A stretch of DNA of 64,000 nucleotides from JAAYTL01 sp031460505 (GCA_031460505.1 JAVKTT010000003.1:62001-126000), one strand, 5' to 3'; counted from the first letter of the stretch, positions 8,817-17,213 are shown. Translations and numbers: made by a program. Notes: generated by a model not told the origin, from the letters alone.

Positions 8817-10163
8817 TTATTCTCCTGATACACTTAAGTGATTAACTAGTATACTTGGTGAACCTACATATCCATTTGAAGGCAATCCAAATTTTAAGTC
8901 ATTACCAATCGCTTCAATATTTTTAAATACTTCGTATAAATTTCCAGCTATTGTTATTTGGTTTACAGGTCTAGTCTTTTGACCATTTACTATTTCATAT
9001 CCTGAAGCTGATAAGGAGAAATCTCCAGATACTGCATTCAGTCCTGAATGTAATCCTTCTAAGTTATTAATATATAATCCATTATCAGCTAAATTCATTA
9101 GCTCAGCAATCTCCATATCACCATTAATCACATATAGGTTAGTAGGTGCTGTATTAATAGAACCCTTGTAGCTTCTGCTGGCATGGCCTGTTGATGATGT
9201 TCCATCCTTATTTGCCGTTTTCCAATTGTAAGCTAAGTTTACTAGTTTACCATTATCAATTATATTATTAAAAGTTGAAGCAGTTCCTTCATCATCAAAG
9301 TTTCTTGATGCAAATCCATCTTTTAAAAATGGATCATCAACTATGCTTAATATTGGTACAGCTATTTCTTCTCCGATTTTCCCTTTTAAAAGAGAAAGAC
9401 CTTTTTGAACATTATCTGCTGAGAAAATAGGTGTAAAAGCAGATAGTAGACTTGCAAATGTAGTATTTTCAAAAATAACAGGATAATTATCTGATTTGAC
9501 ATTTTTAGCACCTAGCATAGTAGTTGCATTTTCTACAGCCTCTTTTGCAATTTCTTTATAGTCAAGAGTAGAAAAATCACTAAATATTCTATAGCTAAGT
9601 CCAGTCTTTGTATCATCATTTTCTTTAACCACAACTGAAATATATGTTGCGCCACCATTGGATTTGTCATGAAGATCTATTCCTTTGGAATTTACGATAT
9701 ATCTTTCACCTTCAAATTCTTCATATGCACAAGCATTTACAGCAAACACTCTATCATCTAGTTGAGATGCTTCTTTTTCAAGATTTATCAAAAAATCAAT
9801 TTTATCTTGTATTGGAACTTGATTTAATGAATCATTGTAATGATTAATATTTTCATAGTTATCTGAGCCAGAGAATATGATTTCATCACTTGAGCCTTCA
9901 ATATATTTACTATTTTCCAAAGCGTCATCAACCAACATGTCTATTGAATCATCTTCTATTTTTTCTGTATAGGAATATCCCATTTTCCCGTTGGATGTTC
10001 CTCTTAAAGATAGTCCACCACTTTCAGCAATACTATATTTATCTATTTCGCCTTTATAGATTTCTATAACTAATTCCTTGTTTTTTACAAGAAAAGCTTC
10101 AACATCGTCCATCTTCTCTTGTCCTTTATTTATTAATCTATTAAGAAATTCTCTATAATTCAT
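8817..10163 (-). CDS. tldE: TldE/PmbA-family metalloprotease subunit
   Basis: 448-residue partner of TldD; in characterised bacteria the TldD-TldE heterodimer degrades unfolded or leader peptides (microcin B17 maturation, CcdA turnover). It carries the conserved C-terminal half (SASGYEIVNGQKTRPVNQITIAGNL-type region) and, as expected for TldE, lacks the HExxxH metal site present in TldD. The start is the ATG at 10163, 9 bases after AAAGGGGG; a TTG upstream would put the ribosome binding site inside the gene. The tldD stop is one base upstream, so the pair is an operon. The substrate in this organism is unknown. Confidence 0.88.
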   Translation of the reverse strand: MNYREFLNRLINKGQEKMDDVEAFLVKNKELVIEIYKGEIDKYSIAESGGLSLRGTSNGKMGYSYTEKIEDDSIDMLVDDALENSKYIEGSSDEIIFSGSDNYENINHYNDSLNQVPIQDKIDFLINLEKEASQLDDRVFAVNACAYEEFEGERYIVNSKGIDLHDKSNGGATYISVVVKENDDTKTGLSYRIFSDFSTLDYKEIAKEAVENATTMLGAKNVKSDNYPVIFENTTFASLLSAFTPIFSADNVQKGLSLLKGKIGEEIAVPILSIVDDPFLKDGFASRNFDDEGTASTFNNIIDNGKLVNLAYNWKTANKDGTSSTGHASRSYKGSINTAPTNLYVINGDMEIAELMNLADNGLYINNLEGLHSGLNAVSGDFSLSASGYEIVNGQKTRPVNQITIAGNLYEVFKNIEAIGNDLKFGLPSNGYVGSPSILVNHLSVSGE

Positions 10164-10164
10164 A

Positions 10165-11556
10165 TTACTCTTCCCCCTTTCTTCCGCCAACAGTTAGGGA
10201 TTTTACTCTAATACTTGGTTGACCAACATTTGCTGGAATAGAACCGCTTGATGCTCCACACATTCCTTGGCCAAGTTCTAGATTGTTTCCTACCATATCT
10301 ATAAGTTCTAATACCTTAACACCATTACCTATTAGTGTAGCTCCTCTTACTGGTTTTAGTATCTTTCCATTTTGGACAATATATCCTTCCATTACAGCAA
10401 AGTTAAAGTCACCAGTTGCTGGGTTTACACTACCTCCACCTAATTTCTTAGCGTATAAGCCGTATTCAGTATTCTTGATCATATCTTCTAATGTGGAATC
10501 TCCTGCATCAATAAATGTATTATTCATCCTAGAAGTAGGAGCATATTTATATGATTGTCTACGACCAGAACCAGTAGAAGCCATATTCATTCTTCTTCCG
10601 TTTAATTTATCTATTAAATAACTTTTAAGTACACCATTTTCAATTAGTACATTTCTTTGAGTTGGAGTACCTTCATCGTCTACATTACATGTTCCCCATC
10701 CATTTGGTATTGTTCCATCGTCAATAGCTGTTACTACAGGTGATGCAACTATTTGACCTAATTTATTGGCAAAGGCAGATGTATCCTTAGATACAAACTC
10801 TGCTTCTAATGCATGACCACAAGCCTCATGGAACAATACTCCACCAAATTCATTATCTATAATTACTGGCATAACTCCACTAGGGCAGTGATCAGCATAT
10901 ACTGCAACCTTAGCTATTCTTGATGCTTCCCTAGCAACTTCGTCCACATCTATGGTGTCATAGAACTCAAATCCCATAGATGCACCTGGAGCATAATAAC
11001 CAACTTGCATTTCATTGCCTTTTGTAGCTACTGATTGCACTGAGTATCTAGTCCTAACTCTAGTATCTTGCACTAGAAGCCCTTCTGTGTTTGCAATTAA
11101 GACATTTTGCTCTTCTTCTGAATATCCTACTGTAACTTGAGATATTACTTCATCATAATTCTTTGCTGCTTCATATCCTTTTCTAAGTAAATCAACCTTT
11201 TCTTTCTTTGGAATACTAATTGGAAATTTACTTATAGGATTATAGTTTGTAGTATCGCTTTTCATCAGGTTTAATCTTATATCTACTTGTCCTTGATTAA
11301 GAGCCTGAGCAGCTTGTTTAGCTACTTTTATTAGATTATCTCTACTGGAGTCGTTAGTATAAGCATATATACTATTAAATTTATCAAGTATCCTTATTCC
11401 TACACCATAATCTTTTCCTGATATATTATTTTCTAATATGCCTCCAACCATTCTCATATTGGCATTATTTTTATCTTCTAGGAATATTTCTGCAAAATCT
11501 CCACCTCTGGATAATGCAGCATATAGTACATCCTCTATGACTTTATTATCTAGCAA
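10165..11556 (-). CDS. tldD: TldD-family metalloprotease, catalytic subunit
   Basis: About 463 residues; the catalytic half of TldDE. The zinc-site motif FHEACGHALEAE places HExxxH at about residues 243-248, followed by further conserved blocks (DDEGTPTQRNVLIENG, SGRRQSYKYAPTSRM, GGGSVNPATGDF) typical of TldD. Translation most likely starts at the TTG at 11556 (MLDNKVIEDVL), 5 bases after GGAGGGGG; the longer in-frame TTG at 11571 would lie within the ribosome binding site. No modified-peptide precursor gene is visible nearby, so a general peptide-turnover role is more likely than bacteriocin maturation. Confidence 0.9.
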   Translation of the reverse strand: MLDNKVIEDVLYAALSRGGDFAEIFLEDKNNANMRMVGGILENNISGKDYGVGIRILDKFNSIYAYTNDSSRDNLIKVAKQAAQALNQGQVDIRLNLMKSDTTNYNPISKFPISIPKKEKVDLLRKGYEAAKNYDEVISQVTVGYSEEEQNVLIANTEGLLVQDTRVRTRYSVQSVATKGNEMQVGYYAPGASMGFEFYDTIDVDEVAREASRIAKVAVYADHCPSGVMPVIIDNEFGGVLFHEACGHALEAEFVSKDTSAFANKLGQIVASPVVTAIDDGTIPNGWGTCNVDDEGTPTQRNVLIENGVLKSYLIDKLNGRRMNMASTGSGRRQSYKYAPTSRMNNTFIDAGDSTLEDMIKNTEYGLYAKKLGGGSVNPATGDFNFAVMEGYIVQNGKILKPVRGATLIGNGVKVLELIDMVGNNLELGQGMCGASSGSIPANVGQPSIRVKSLTVGGRKGEE

Positions 11557-11651
11557 ATTAACCCCCTCCAATTTAATTAATAATTTTATTATATAATAGT
11601 TTGCTAAAATTTAGTATAGGAAAAAGGAAAAGCCCTAAAATAACAGAGCAA

Positions 11652-12809
11652 CTATCGTATGCTAACTTTTGAAATTATACCAGCAAGAACATTATCATTT
11701 TTTAGCTCTACAGCTTTATGCATACATAGTTCATGACAACACATACATTCAATACATTGATCATAATCTATTTTTTTAGTTTTAATATCAATCACTTTAA
11801 TTGGACAACTTTCTACACATATATTGCAGCTTTTGCACTTCTTCATATTAACAAAAGGTCTAGTTTTAAAAAAGTCAACTACCTTAATAACAGCTTTACT
11901 ATTTCTTTTTTTAGTACTTTTATATTTTTTAGGTAATTTATAATTTCTTAAAACTGGTATAGACTTGGAATTGTAGTCTCCATCTACGGTTATTTTATTT
12001 AGATCCCACTCGCCTAAATTTGTCTTTCTTGCTGCAGATAGTATATCTATTTCTTGAATATCCATTCCCAACATTTTTATCGCTACTGTATCCAAAGCCA
12101 ATGGATCCGTACTAATTAGTATTTTATTAGCATTATAAGGAGAACCTGCTGTAGGTCCATCCCCTTCCATAGATACTATACCGTCCATTATATGTAGATG
12201 AAACTTAGCTCCTTCATGTATATCGGTTAATATTTCACCAAAATCTTCTTTATCAGGTGCTATTTTATGATACATAGCTTTACGAAGTCCAGGAATACAT
12301 CCAAATACATTTTTTACAGCTCCAGTATATATTGTTGATGAGTGTGTTTTCAACTTAGGTACATTAATCACTACATCTGCATCAATTAGTGGCTTCGCTA
12401 GATACATTTTATCTTTAAACTTACCCTTAGGTACTACTTCAAAAACTCCCTCTTTATCAAAGTTCTTAATAATAGCTCCTTCTTCCTTAGAAACTTTTTC
12501 ATAACCAGAAACCTTAAAACTTTGGGCTGTTGGTGCGATACCAGCTATAGCACCTCCTGAACTATCACCTATCCATATCGTACAACCCATATTTTTTAGA
12601 ATCCTAGTTAATGCTCTAATAAACTCACTATGAGTAACTGCAGCTGAGTCAGAGCTTTTAGGTCCAATGAGATTTGCTTTTAATAAGACAGTATCACCAA
12701 GTTTAACAAACTTATCCCAGCCCCCTAAGTTATTGATTCCACTATTTATCTTTTTCATTATTTCTTCTACTGAATAGTCTGTGCATTCTTGGATTATAAC
12801 CTTACTCAT
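11652..12809 (-). CDS. DUF362 protein with C-terminal 2[4Fe-4S] ferredoxin domain
   Basis: 385 residues. The N-terminal part (about 1-300) is the DUF362 domain, with features such as KANLIGPKSSD, GDSSGG and NVPKLKTHS. The C-terminal part (about 320-375) is a bacterial ferredoxin with two cluster motifs, CKSCNICVESCP and CIECMCCHELC. DUF362 proteins are widespread in anaerobes and are assumed to be cytoplasmic iron-sulfur proteins; no reaction is established. The gene stands alone between tldD and a racemase gene, with AAGGGAA upstream of the ATG. Confidence 0.85.
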   Translation of the reverse strand: MSKVIIQECTDYSVEEIMKKINSGINNLGGWDKFVKLGDTVLLKANLIGPKSSDSAAVTHSEFIRALTRILKNMGCTIWIGDSSGGAIAGIAPTAQSFKVSGYEKVSKEEGAIIKNFDKEGVFEVVPKGKFKDKMYLAKPLIDADVVINVPKLKTHSSTIYTGAVKNVFGCIPGLRKAMYHKIAPDKEDFGEILTDIHEGAKFHLHIMDGIVSMEGDGPTAGSPYNANKILISTDPLALDTVAIKMLGMDIQEIDILSAARKTNLGEWDLNKITVDGDYNSKSIPVLRNYKLPKKYKSTKKRNSKAVIKVVDFFKTRPFVNMKKCKSCNICVESCPIKVIDIKTKKIDYDQCIECMCCHELCMHKAVELKNDNVLAGIISKVSIR

Positions 12810-12891
12810 AATTAATCATTCCCTTCTTAAGTTATAGCACGATTAAAGCTTCTGACTTTCTTAAACAAAATAGATTTATTTGCACCTCTTA

Positions 12892-13587
12892 TTAAGTATC
12901 TAAAGCATATTCAACTGCAGAGATGGCATGAATTGTAGTAGTATCAAAAATAGGTACCTTTACATCCTCTTGTTTTATTAATAGTGGTATCTCTGTGCAA
13001 CCTAATACTACACCTTCTACACCACATAAAATTAAATTATCTATTATTTTAAGATATACATCTTTGGAGGATTCATTTGTAATGCCCTTACATAATTCAT
13101 CGAATATAATTTCATGAATTATATTTCTATCATCTTCAACTGGTATTACTACTTCTATATTGAATTTCTGCTCTAATACCTTTTTATAAAAGTCTTGTTC
13201 CATCGTATATTTAGTACCTAATAAAGCTACCTTTTTAAGCCCTTTATTAACTATTTCTTCTCCCGTTACTTCCGCTATGTGTAGGACATTTATTCCTACT
13301 CTACTTTCGATGTCTTTAGCTACTTTATGCATGGTATTTGTACATATAATTATAAAATCTGCCCCACCTCTCTTAAGAGTATGACCAATATCCACCATTA
13401 TATCAGCTAACTCATTCCATTTATTTTGACTTTGCAGTAATTCAATCTCATTAAAATCTACTGAATACATCAAGCATTTTGCAGAATGAAGTCCTCCTAG
13501 TTTTGACTTAATAGCTTCATTAATTATTCTGTAATATACAAGTGATGATTCCCAACTCATCCCACCTATTAATCCAATTGTCTTCAT
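12892..13587 (-). CDS. Aspartate/glutamate racemase-family protein
   Basis: 231 residues, PLP-independent two-cysteine racemase fold. The opening MKTIGLIGGMSWESS, the first catalytic-cysteine motif IICTNTMHKVA (about residue 82) and the second VLGCTEIPLLI (about 195) are all intact. The family interconverts L- and D-aspartate, glutamate or other amino acids (YgeA/RacX group); the size and GGMSWES motif favour the broad-specificity aspartate-racemase group over MurI. It is transcribed alone. Confidence 0.87.
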   Translation of the reverse strand: MKTIGLIGGMSWESSLVYYRIINEAIKSKLGGLHSAKCLMYSVDFNEIELLQSQNKWNELADIMVDIGHTLKRGGADFIIICTNTMHKVAKDIESRVGINVLHIAEVTGEEIVNKGLKKVALLGTKYTMEQDFYKKVLEQKFNIEVVIPVEDDRNIIHEIIFDELCKGITNESSKDVYLKIIDNLILCGVEGVVLGCTEIPLLIKQEDVKVPIFDTTTIHAISAVEYALDT

Positions 13588-13827
13588 AAGAATACCCCTT
13601 TTCTTACAATCTTGAAATTAACATACACTAGTAACCCCATATAAAAATTAAACATTTTCTCATAAACTATCTCCATAAAACAACTTGTGATAATTAGTCA
13701 ACATTGTCCTAGAACTTATTTCCATCTTTATTTCTACTAATCACGTTTTATGCATCCTATAAATTAATATTCTTCACTAATCTTGAAATTCCTTCTTTCT
13801 CCATATATTATTATATAAATAAAAAAA

Positions 13828-13847
13828 GAAGCTAATTAATTAGCTTC
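13828..13847 (-). terminator. Intrinsic terminator of the XRE regulator gene
   Basis: A 20-base palindrome beginning GAAGCTAA is followed on the minus strand by seven T, 25 bases after the stop codon of the gene at 13873. The rest of 13588-13872 shows no gene or motif I can support. Confidence 0.85.
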
Positions 13848-13872
13848 AATGACTGCCTAGCAAAATTTAAAA

Positions 13873-14382
13873 TTACTTATATCGATCTAACACCCTAAGT
13901 TTAAAAGCTCTGATTCTTAACATATATCTGCTGGTAAATATGATTCCAAGAAGCAAAACTGAGAAAACGAAACCAAGCGTAAAACTAGCAATGTTATTAT
14001 ATATATCAATCTCAGTAAAACCTTGGGTTTCCAAAATGATGTACACAACAAGAGCAATTAGTCCAGCAATAAAGATATAACAAAGCCTTTTAGAAAATAT
14101 TATCTTCTCATCGTTACTATACTCTGCAACCTTAAGTAATGATTCTTCTTTTTTCCTATCCACGATATTCTCCTTTCTTTCCCCATCCAACATTTCTTCT
14201 ATACTAACGTCATAGAACTTAGCCATTTCGATAACCAAATCGATATCAGGCATATTTACTCCATTCTCCCATCTTGAGATACTTCGATTGGATACTCCTA
14301 ATATTTCAGCTAATTGTTCTTGCGTAAGATCCTTTTCTTTACGCAAATCCCTAAGGAATAGTCCAATGTTTTTTTGATTCAT
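13873..14382 (-). CDS. XRE-family HTH regulator with two membrane segments
   Basis: 169 residues. Residues 1-60 are a Cro/CI-type helix-turn-helix (LRDLRKEKDLTQEQLAEILGV, then SNRSISRWENGVNMPDI). The C-terminal half has two hydrophobic helices (about 103-125 and 132-155). Membrane-anchored XRE regulators of this layout are common in Firmicutes and usually control a neighbouring exporter or stress gene; none is obvious here. The ATG at 14382 is chosen because GGAGGTGG sits 8 bases upstream. The next gene upstream encodes an orphan immunity-like protein. Confidence 0.82.
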   Translation of the reverse strand: MNQKNIGLFLRDLRKEKDLTQEQLAEILGVSNRSISRWENGVNMPDIDLVIEMAKFYDVSIEEMLDGERKENIVDRKKEESLLKVAEYSNDEKIIFSKRLCYIFIAGLIALVVYIILETQGFTEIDIYNNIASFTLGFVFSVLLLGIIFTSRYMLRIRAFKLRVLDRYK

Positions 14383-14547
14383 ATTTATGGCCACCTCCAT
14401 TCTACTAATATGATAGCTTGTGGGATCAGAAAAGAACACGACATAAAACGAGAAAAGCGTTAATTTCGTATAGACATCCGTGTCGCTAATACATATTGTC
14501 TAAATTACAAGATCTATCTCATTATATACAATCAATACCTATAGATT

Positions 14548-15147
14548 CTATCTAAGTTTCGGTTTCAGCTTCCTTTTTTCGCTCAATAACCTTTCCTTGT
14601 TAGGTTTTGTATCATCCAGCAAGAAATCAGCCCAATTAAGTCTAAGCTCATCTGTATTTTGTTGCCAATATAGAAGTCTGTCATTATAGTAGGTAATCTT
14701 TTCTTTAACTGGTGCTTGAAAATTATCTTTTCCATATTTTAAAACCAATGCTGTTAACTCATACATAGGCAGACCCAAAGCATGTGTTTCAACATGAACG
14801 GTAGCTCCAGCATGTCCAATTGCGTGACATAAAGCCCCATATTCAGCATCATTAATTTCTTTTACAACTGCATGTGAATCTAAAATTGCCCGTTTGGCTA
14901 TAGGCATTTTTATTTTACCCCTTGCCCAATCTTCACTAAGTTCCAAGCATCTTCTTGGCCTGCATTCTACAGGATACTTAGCTTCAAATTGCATCAGGGG
15001 CAGCTTTGCACAGTCCAATGCCCACATTACAAGTGTTCGATGTTTTTGTAACTGTATTAATTCTATCAAATCCTGTAAACATTGGCTTTCACGAGAAAAC
15101 AAAATTTTATTTTTTCTTTTTATTTTCATTTCTACATCAGTGAACAT
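14548..15147 (-). CDS. Imm-5-like putative immunity protein (orphan)
   Basis: 199 residues, soluble and rich in His/Ala/Trp. The conserved pattern (HRTLVMWALDCAKLPLMQFE, RPRRCLELSEDWARGKI, AEYGALCHAIGHAGATVHVE, THALGLPMYELTALV) matches my recollection of the 'putative immunity protein / Imm-5-like' domain found beside polymorphic toxins. No toxin gene is adjacent, so either it is an orphan that protects against neighbours' toxins or it has another role. The start is the ATG at 15147 because GGAGGGG lies 5 bases upstream; the frame stays open for 67 more codons upstream, coding hydrophobic sequence that I attribute to the preceding damaged membrane gene. Confidence 0.6.
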   Translation of the reverse strand: MFTDVEMKIKRKNKILFSRESQCLQDLIELIQLQKHRTLVMWALDCAKLPLMQFEAKYPVECRPRRCLELSEDWARGKIKMPIAKRAILDSHAVVKEINDAEYGALCHAIGHAGATVHVETHALGLPMYELTALVLKYGKDNFQAPVKEKITYYNDRLLYWQQNTDELRLNWADFLLDDTKPNKERLLSEKRKLKPKLR

Positions 15148-15314
15148 ATTAACCCCTCCGAAATTTCGAATATATGCTCTATCTCTGCTAACTCTAAATA
15201 TATATTTATTATTACTTTGTGGTTTCTTAAATGCAAGATCACACACACTTAATATAAATCCTGTTATAGTATATCCTATTAGGTCACCTAGTCCTGCAAA
15301 TACCTTTATTACTG

Positions 15315-15491
15315 CTAGAATAAATAGAAAACTATTAAAAATGTCCATTTAATGTACCATTTACCTTTCCATCTATCAGGAATCTTATGTAATGGCAGGA
15401 ATACTTGAGGGCTAAACTTATTTAACAACATGAACAATAAATTGAAAGCAATTGTGCTTATTAATAAAATAATTATACCTTTGAAATTCAC
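15315..15491 (-). CDS. Small membrane protein (58 aa), possibly the first half of a frameshifted gene
   Basis: Starts at GTG 15491, 9 bases after GGAGG, and codes a hydrophobic helix (residues 4-23), a short loop (LPLHKIPDRWKGKWYIKW) and the start of a second helix before TAG. Immediately downstream the next frame, from the ATG at 15348, continues with plausible membrane sequence (ILAVIKVFAGLGDLIGYTIT, FILSVCDLAF) and stays open into the Imm-5-like gene. A one-base slip near the T-run around 15335-15345 would join the two into one protein of about 110 residues. I do not recognise a family. Confidence 0.45.
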   Translation of the reverse strand: MNFKGIIILLISTIAFNLLFMLLNKFSPQVFLPLHKIPDRWKGKWYIKWTFLIVFYLF

Positions 15492-15814
15492 TCATATCAG
15501 CCTCCTTATTAAATCTACGCTTACATTATTAGATGTATTCTAGACAAACATTTCATACTTATATATTCTACTGAAGTTTATAATGTCCTTCTTTTTCTAT
15601 GTATTGTTTATAAAATAAGACCAAGGTGGATGATAATTTTCTACCTTGGTTTAGTTTATTTATTAGATATATATAGAGAAATTATAGATTATCTGAATAC
15701 CACATGGAGAAATTAGCTGGGGAGAACTTTTTTAGGTTGGGAGGATGTGTGTCTTAATTTAATAGGTTAAAATCAAAATACTTGAATATTAAGTTTAATT
15801 TTTTTAATCTAAAG
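15492..15814. other. Non-coding stretch with one terminator-like hairpin
   Basis: No reading frame with a ribosome binding site was found. ACCAAGGTGG-N11-CTACCTTGGT at 15620-15650 forms a 9-10 bp stem with weak T-rich flanks on both sides, possibly a bidirectional terminator. Otherwise AT-rich with nothing I can name. Confidence 0.4.
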
Positions 15815-15842
15815 TTTACTTTAGTTAACATTGTGGTATACT
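15815..15842 (+). promoter_or_regulatory. Promoter of the type I antitoxin RNA
   Basis: TTTACT, 16 bases, TATACT. Transcription would begin near 15849 and run toward the toxin gene, ending at the shared terminator at 15903-15942. Confidence 0.65.
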
Positions 15843-15848
15843 ATAAGT

Positions 15849-15942
15849 AAGGTAATCGACATCACTAGATGTGATTGCCGCTCAAGAGATTATTTAATAA
15901 AAATCACCTTGTATTGGGCTACAGGGTGATTATTTTTTTCCT
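15849..15942 (+). ncRNA. Candidate antisense antitoxin RNA of a type I TA system
   Basis: A promoter, about 94 transcribed bases and a terminator, with no reading frame. The 5' part folds into GGTAATC-gACATC-acta-GATGTg-ATTGCC. The 3' part is the terminator stem, which is the complement of the toxin mRNA 3' end, so the two RNAs overlap tail to tail as in txpA/RatA, bsrG/SR4 and the Clostridioides difficile systems. The 5' end shares AAGGTAATCGA with the toxin mRNA 5' end (inverted on the DNA), so the GATTGCC half of this hairpin could also pair with GGTAATC in the toxin leader. The RNA ends are inferred from sequence only. Confidence 0.65.
15903..15930. terminator. Shared bidirectional terminator of toxin mRNA and antitoxin RNA
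   Basis: ATCACCTTGTA and TACAGGGTGAT pair over 11 positions (one G-T) with loop TTGGGC. On the plus strand it is followed by TATTTTTTT, on the minus strand by TTTTTATTAAA, so it can end both convergent transcripts. Confidence 0.8.
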
Positions 15943-16040
15943 TTATTGTTATCCTTTATAAGCATAACTATTAAGGAGATTAGTGATATAATCAGCATAC
16001 CAAACGAAATCATTAACGAGATTCCCTGAAATATACTCAC
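15930..16040 (-). CDS. Holin-like type I toxin peptide (36 aa)
   Basis: GTG start, 36 codons, TAA. The product begins VSIFQGISLMISFGMLIISL, continues as one hydrophobic helix, and ends in a charged KDNNKGKK tail: the layout of the 'putative holin-like toxin' family (TxpA/BsrG and C. difficile CD2517.1-type peptides), which insert in the membrane. GGGAGG lies 9 bases upstream but is buried in a 28-base hairpin (16047-16074). A sigma-A-like promoter lies at 16111-16140, and an antisense RNA converges from the left. It is too short for ordinary gene callers. Confidence comes from the conjunction of peptide, promoter, leader fold, terminator and antisense RNA. Confidence 0.82.
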   Translation of the reverse strand: MSIFQGISLMISFGMLIISLISLIVMLIKDNNKGKK

Positions 16041-16046
16041 ATCACA

Positions 16047-16074
16047 CCACCTCCCTTCTTCTGAAGTGAGGTAG
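16047..16074 (-). promoter_or_regulatory. Leader hairpin hiding the toxin ribosome binding site
   Basis: In the toxin mRNA CUACCUC-a-CUUC-AGAA-GAAG-g-GAGGUGG forms an almost unbroken stem; the 3' arm is the Shine-Dalgarno. Such sequestration keeps the primary transcript untranslated in known type I toxins until processing. Confidence 0.7.
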
Positions 16075-16110
16075 CAACCACACCCTGCTTTTTCGATTAC
16101 CTTGTCCTAA

Positions 16111-16140
16111 AGTATATCATATTGCCCAAGGTACAATCAA
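16111..16140 (-). promoter_or_regulatory. Promoter of the toxin mRNA
   Basis: On the minus strand TTGATT, 18 bases, TATACT, with the transcript expected to start near 16104 at AGGACAAGGTAATCGA. From 16141 to 16356 no gene was seen; only the end hairpin of the next gene (TTCAATA...TATTGAA near 16340-16365) stands out. Confidence 0.6.
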
Positions 16141-16356
16141 TCTCAATACCAATCTAATGACCATTTTAACAATTTGAAAAAGCATTTTTATAGTTCTTTT
16201 GCAGCCACGATAATCTTTTTATTTTCACTCATATGTTTAGTCTTTCACAATCAAATTCCTGGAGAATTCTACATCTAAATGACTTAAATAAATCTACTTT
16301 ATTTCCATAGTACATAAAATGTCTGAAAACCATGACTATTCAATAAGTATATATTT

Positions 16357-16962
16357 TTATTGAATTAATGAAATCATGTCTGCTTCATAATCTATATATG
16401 TTTTCCATCCCAATAAATCAATGACATCTTTAGCTAAATTAATGTTATTAATCGTAACAAATCCTAAATCATTAAAGCAAGATATTGTATCAATATTCTT
16501 AATATCTTCTTCATAATGCATTGCTTGATTCCTCCCATGCCATATTATAGCTTTTAAAACTACACCATTTATTACAGTTCTTCCTGTTGGGCAATTTTTT
16601 AGACCATTAAATTTAATGCTTATTCCTTGTTTTGCTATCTGAAGCACTGCGCCAGAAAGTGAACTTATAGAATGTTTCTTATTATTAATAGACTTTTCAC
16701 AAATGAATATTTTATCTTTCATTGGTTTAATTATTTCTTCATAATATTTAGCTTGTCTATAAAAAGAAGAAAAATAGTCTCCTTCAGTAAAGTTTTCATC
16801 TGGATCTAGCTCTTTTCTCATAAAATCATCTTGTAGTACTTTACGCTTATTTTTCTCTAACACTAGTTGATCATTCAGATTTATTATTTGATTTTCCTCT
16901 TCTGTAATTAGTCTAATTAAATTTTCTACCGCAAACTTTGTATCTTTAAGGTATTGTTCCAT
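16357..16962 (-). CDS. Coiled-coil protein with HEPN-like RNQAMH motif, unknown
   Basis: 201 residues. Residues 1-105 are highly charged and helical, probably coiled coil (EEENQIINLNDQLVLEKNKR). Residues 105-201 look globular and contain IIWHGRNQAMHYEE at 139-152, in which Arg144 and His149 fit the Rx4-6H motif of HEPN-fold ribonucleases, found in many toxin and defence proteins. I do not recognise the family as a whole. The ATG at 16962 overlaps the stop of a truncated SIMPL gene by one base; the ribosome binding site is GGGAG. There is no obvious antitoxin partner such as a nucleotidyltransferase (MNT) gene. Confidence 0.5.
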   Translation of the reverse strand: MEQYLKDTKFAVENLIRLITEEENQIINLNDQLVLEKNKRKVLQDDFMRKELDPDENFTEGDYFSSFYRQAKYYEEIIKPMKDKIFICEKSINNKKHSISSLSGAVLQIAKQGISIKFNGLKNCPTGRTVINGVVLKAIIWHGRNQAMHYEEDIKNIDTISCFNDLGFVTINNINLAKDVIDLLGWKTYIDYEADMISLIQ

Positions 16963-17213
16963 CACTTCATCTCCCAAACAAAAGATACTGTATCACTCAC
17001 ATCAATATCTTCTGGCTCAATATCTGGAGCTAATGAGTCGGACATCATCAACATCCTATCTGACATATCATATCTTGTTGGGGAATAAAGTTGGAGTTCG
17101 CCCCAATTATAATCGATACTTACTAAATCACCAAGACTAATCCCTGATGCCTTTGTAAGAATCTCTGCTTTTCTTTTGAGATTTCCTGCAACTTGATCAA
17201 AAGTCCTTCTCTT
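16962..17213 (-). pseudogene. 5'-truncated SIMPL (DUF541) domain gene
   Basis: The frame between a stop at about 17214 and the TGA at 16962-16964 has no start codon near its 5' end but codes about 83 residues typical of the SIMPL/DUF541 C-terminus: NLKRKAEILTKASGISLGDL, then SIDYNWGELQLYSPTRYDM, a short acidic linker, and DVSDTVSFVWEMK. The signal peptide and first half of the usual ~230-residue protein are missing, replaced by unrelated sequence leading to the brnQ terminator. It is most likely a deletion remnant. Its last codons remain joined to the next gene. Confidence 0.75.

Noticed and set aside
15903..15930. CRISPR repeat
   Set aside because: Type I TA loci in C. difficile sit beside CRISPR arrays, so I looked for repeats here; only one hairpin exists and there is no repeat-spacer pattern anywhere in the window.
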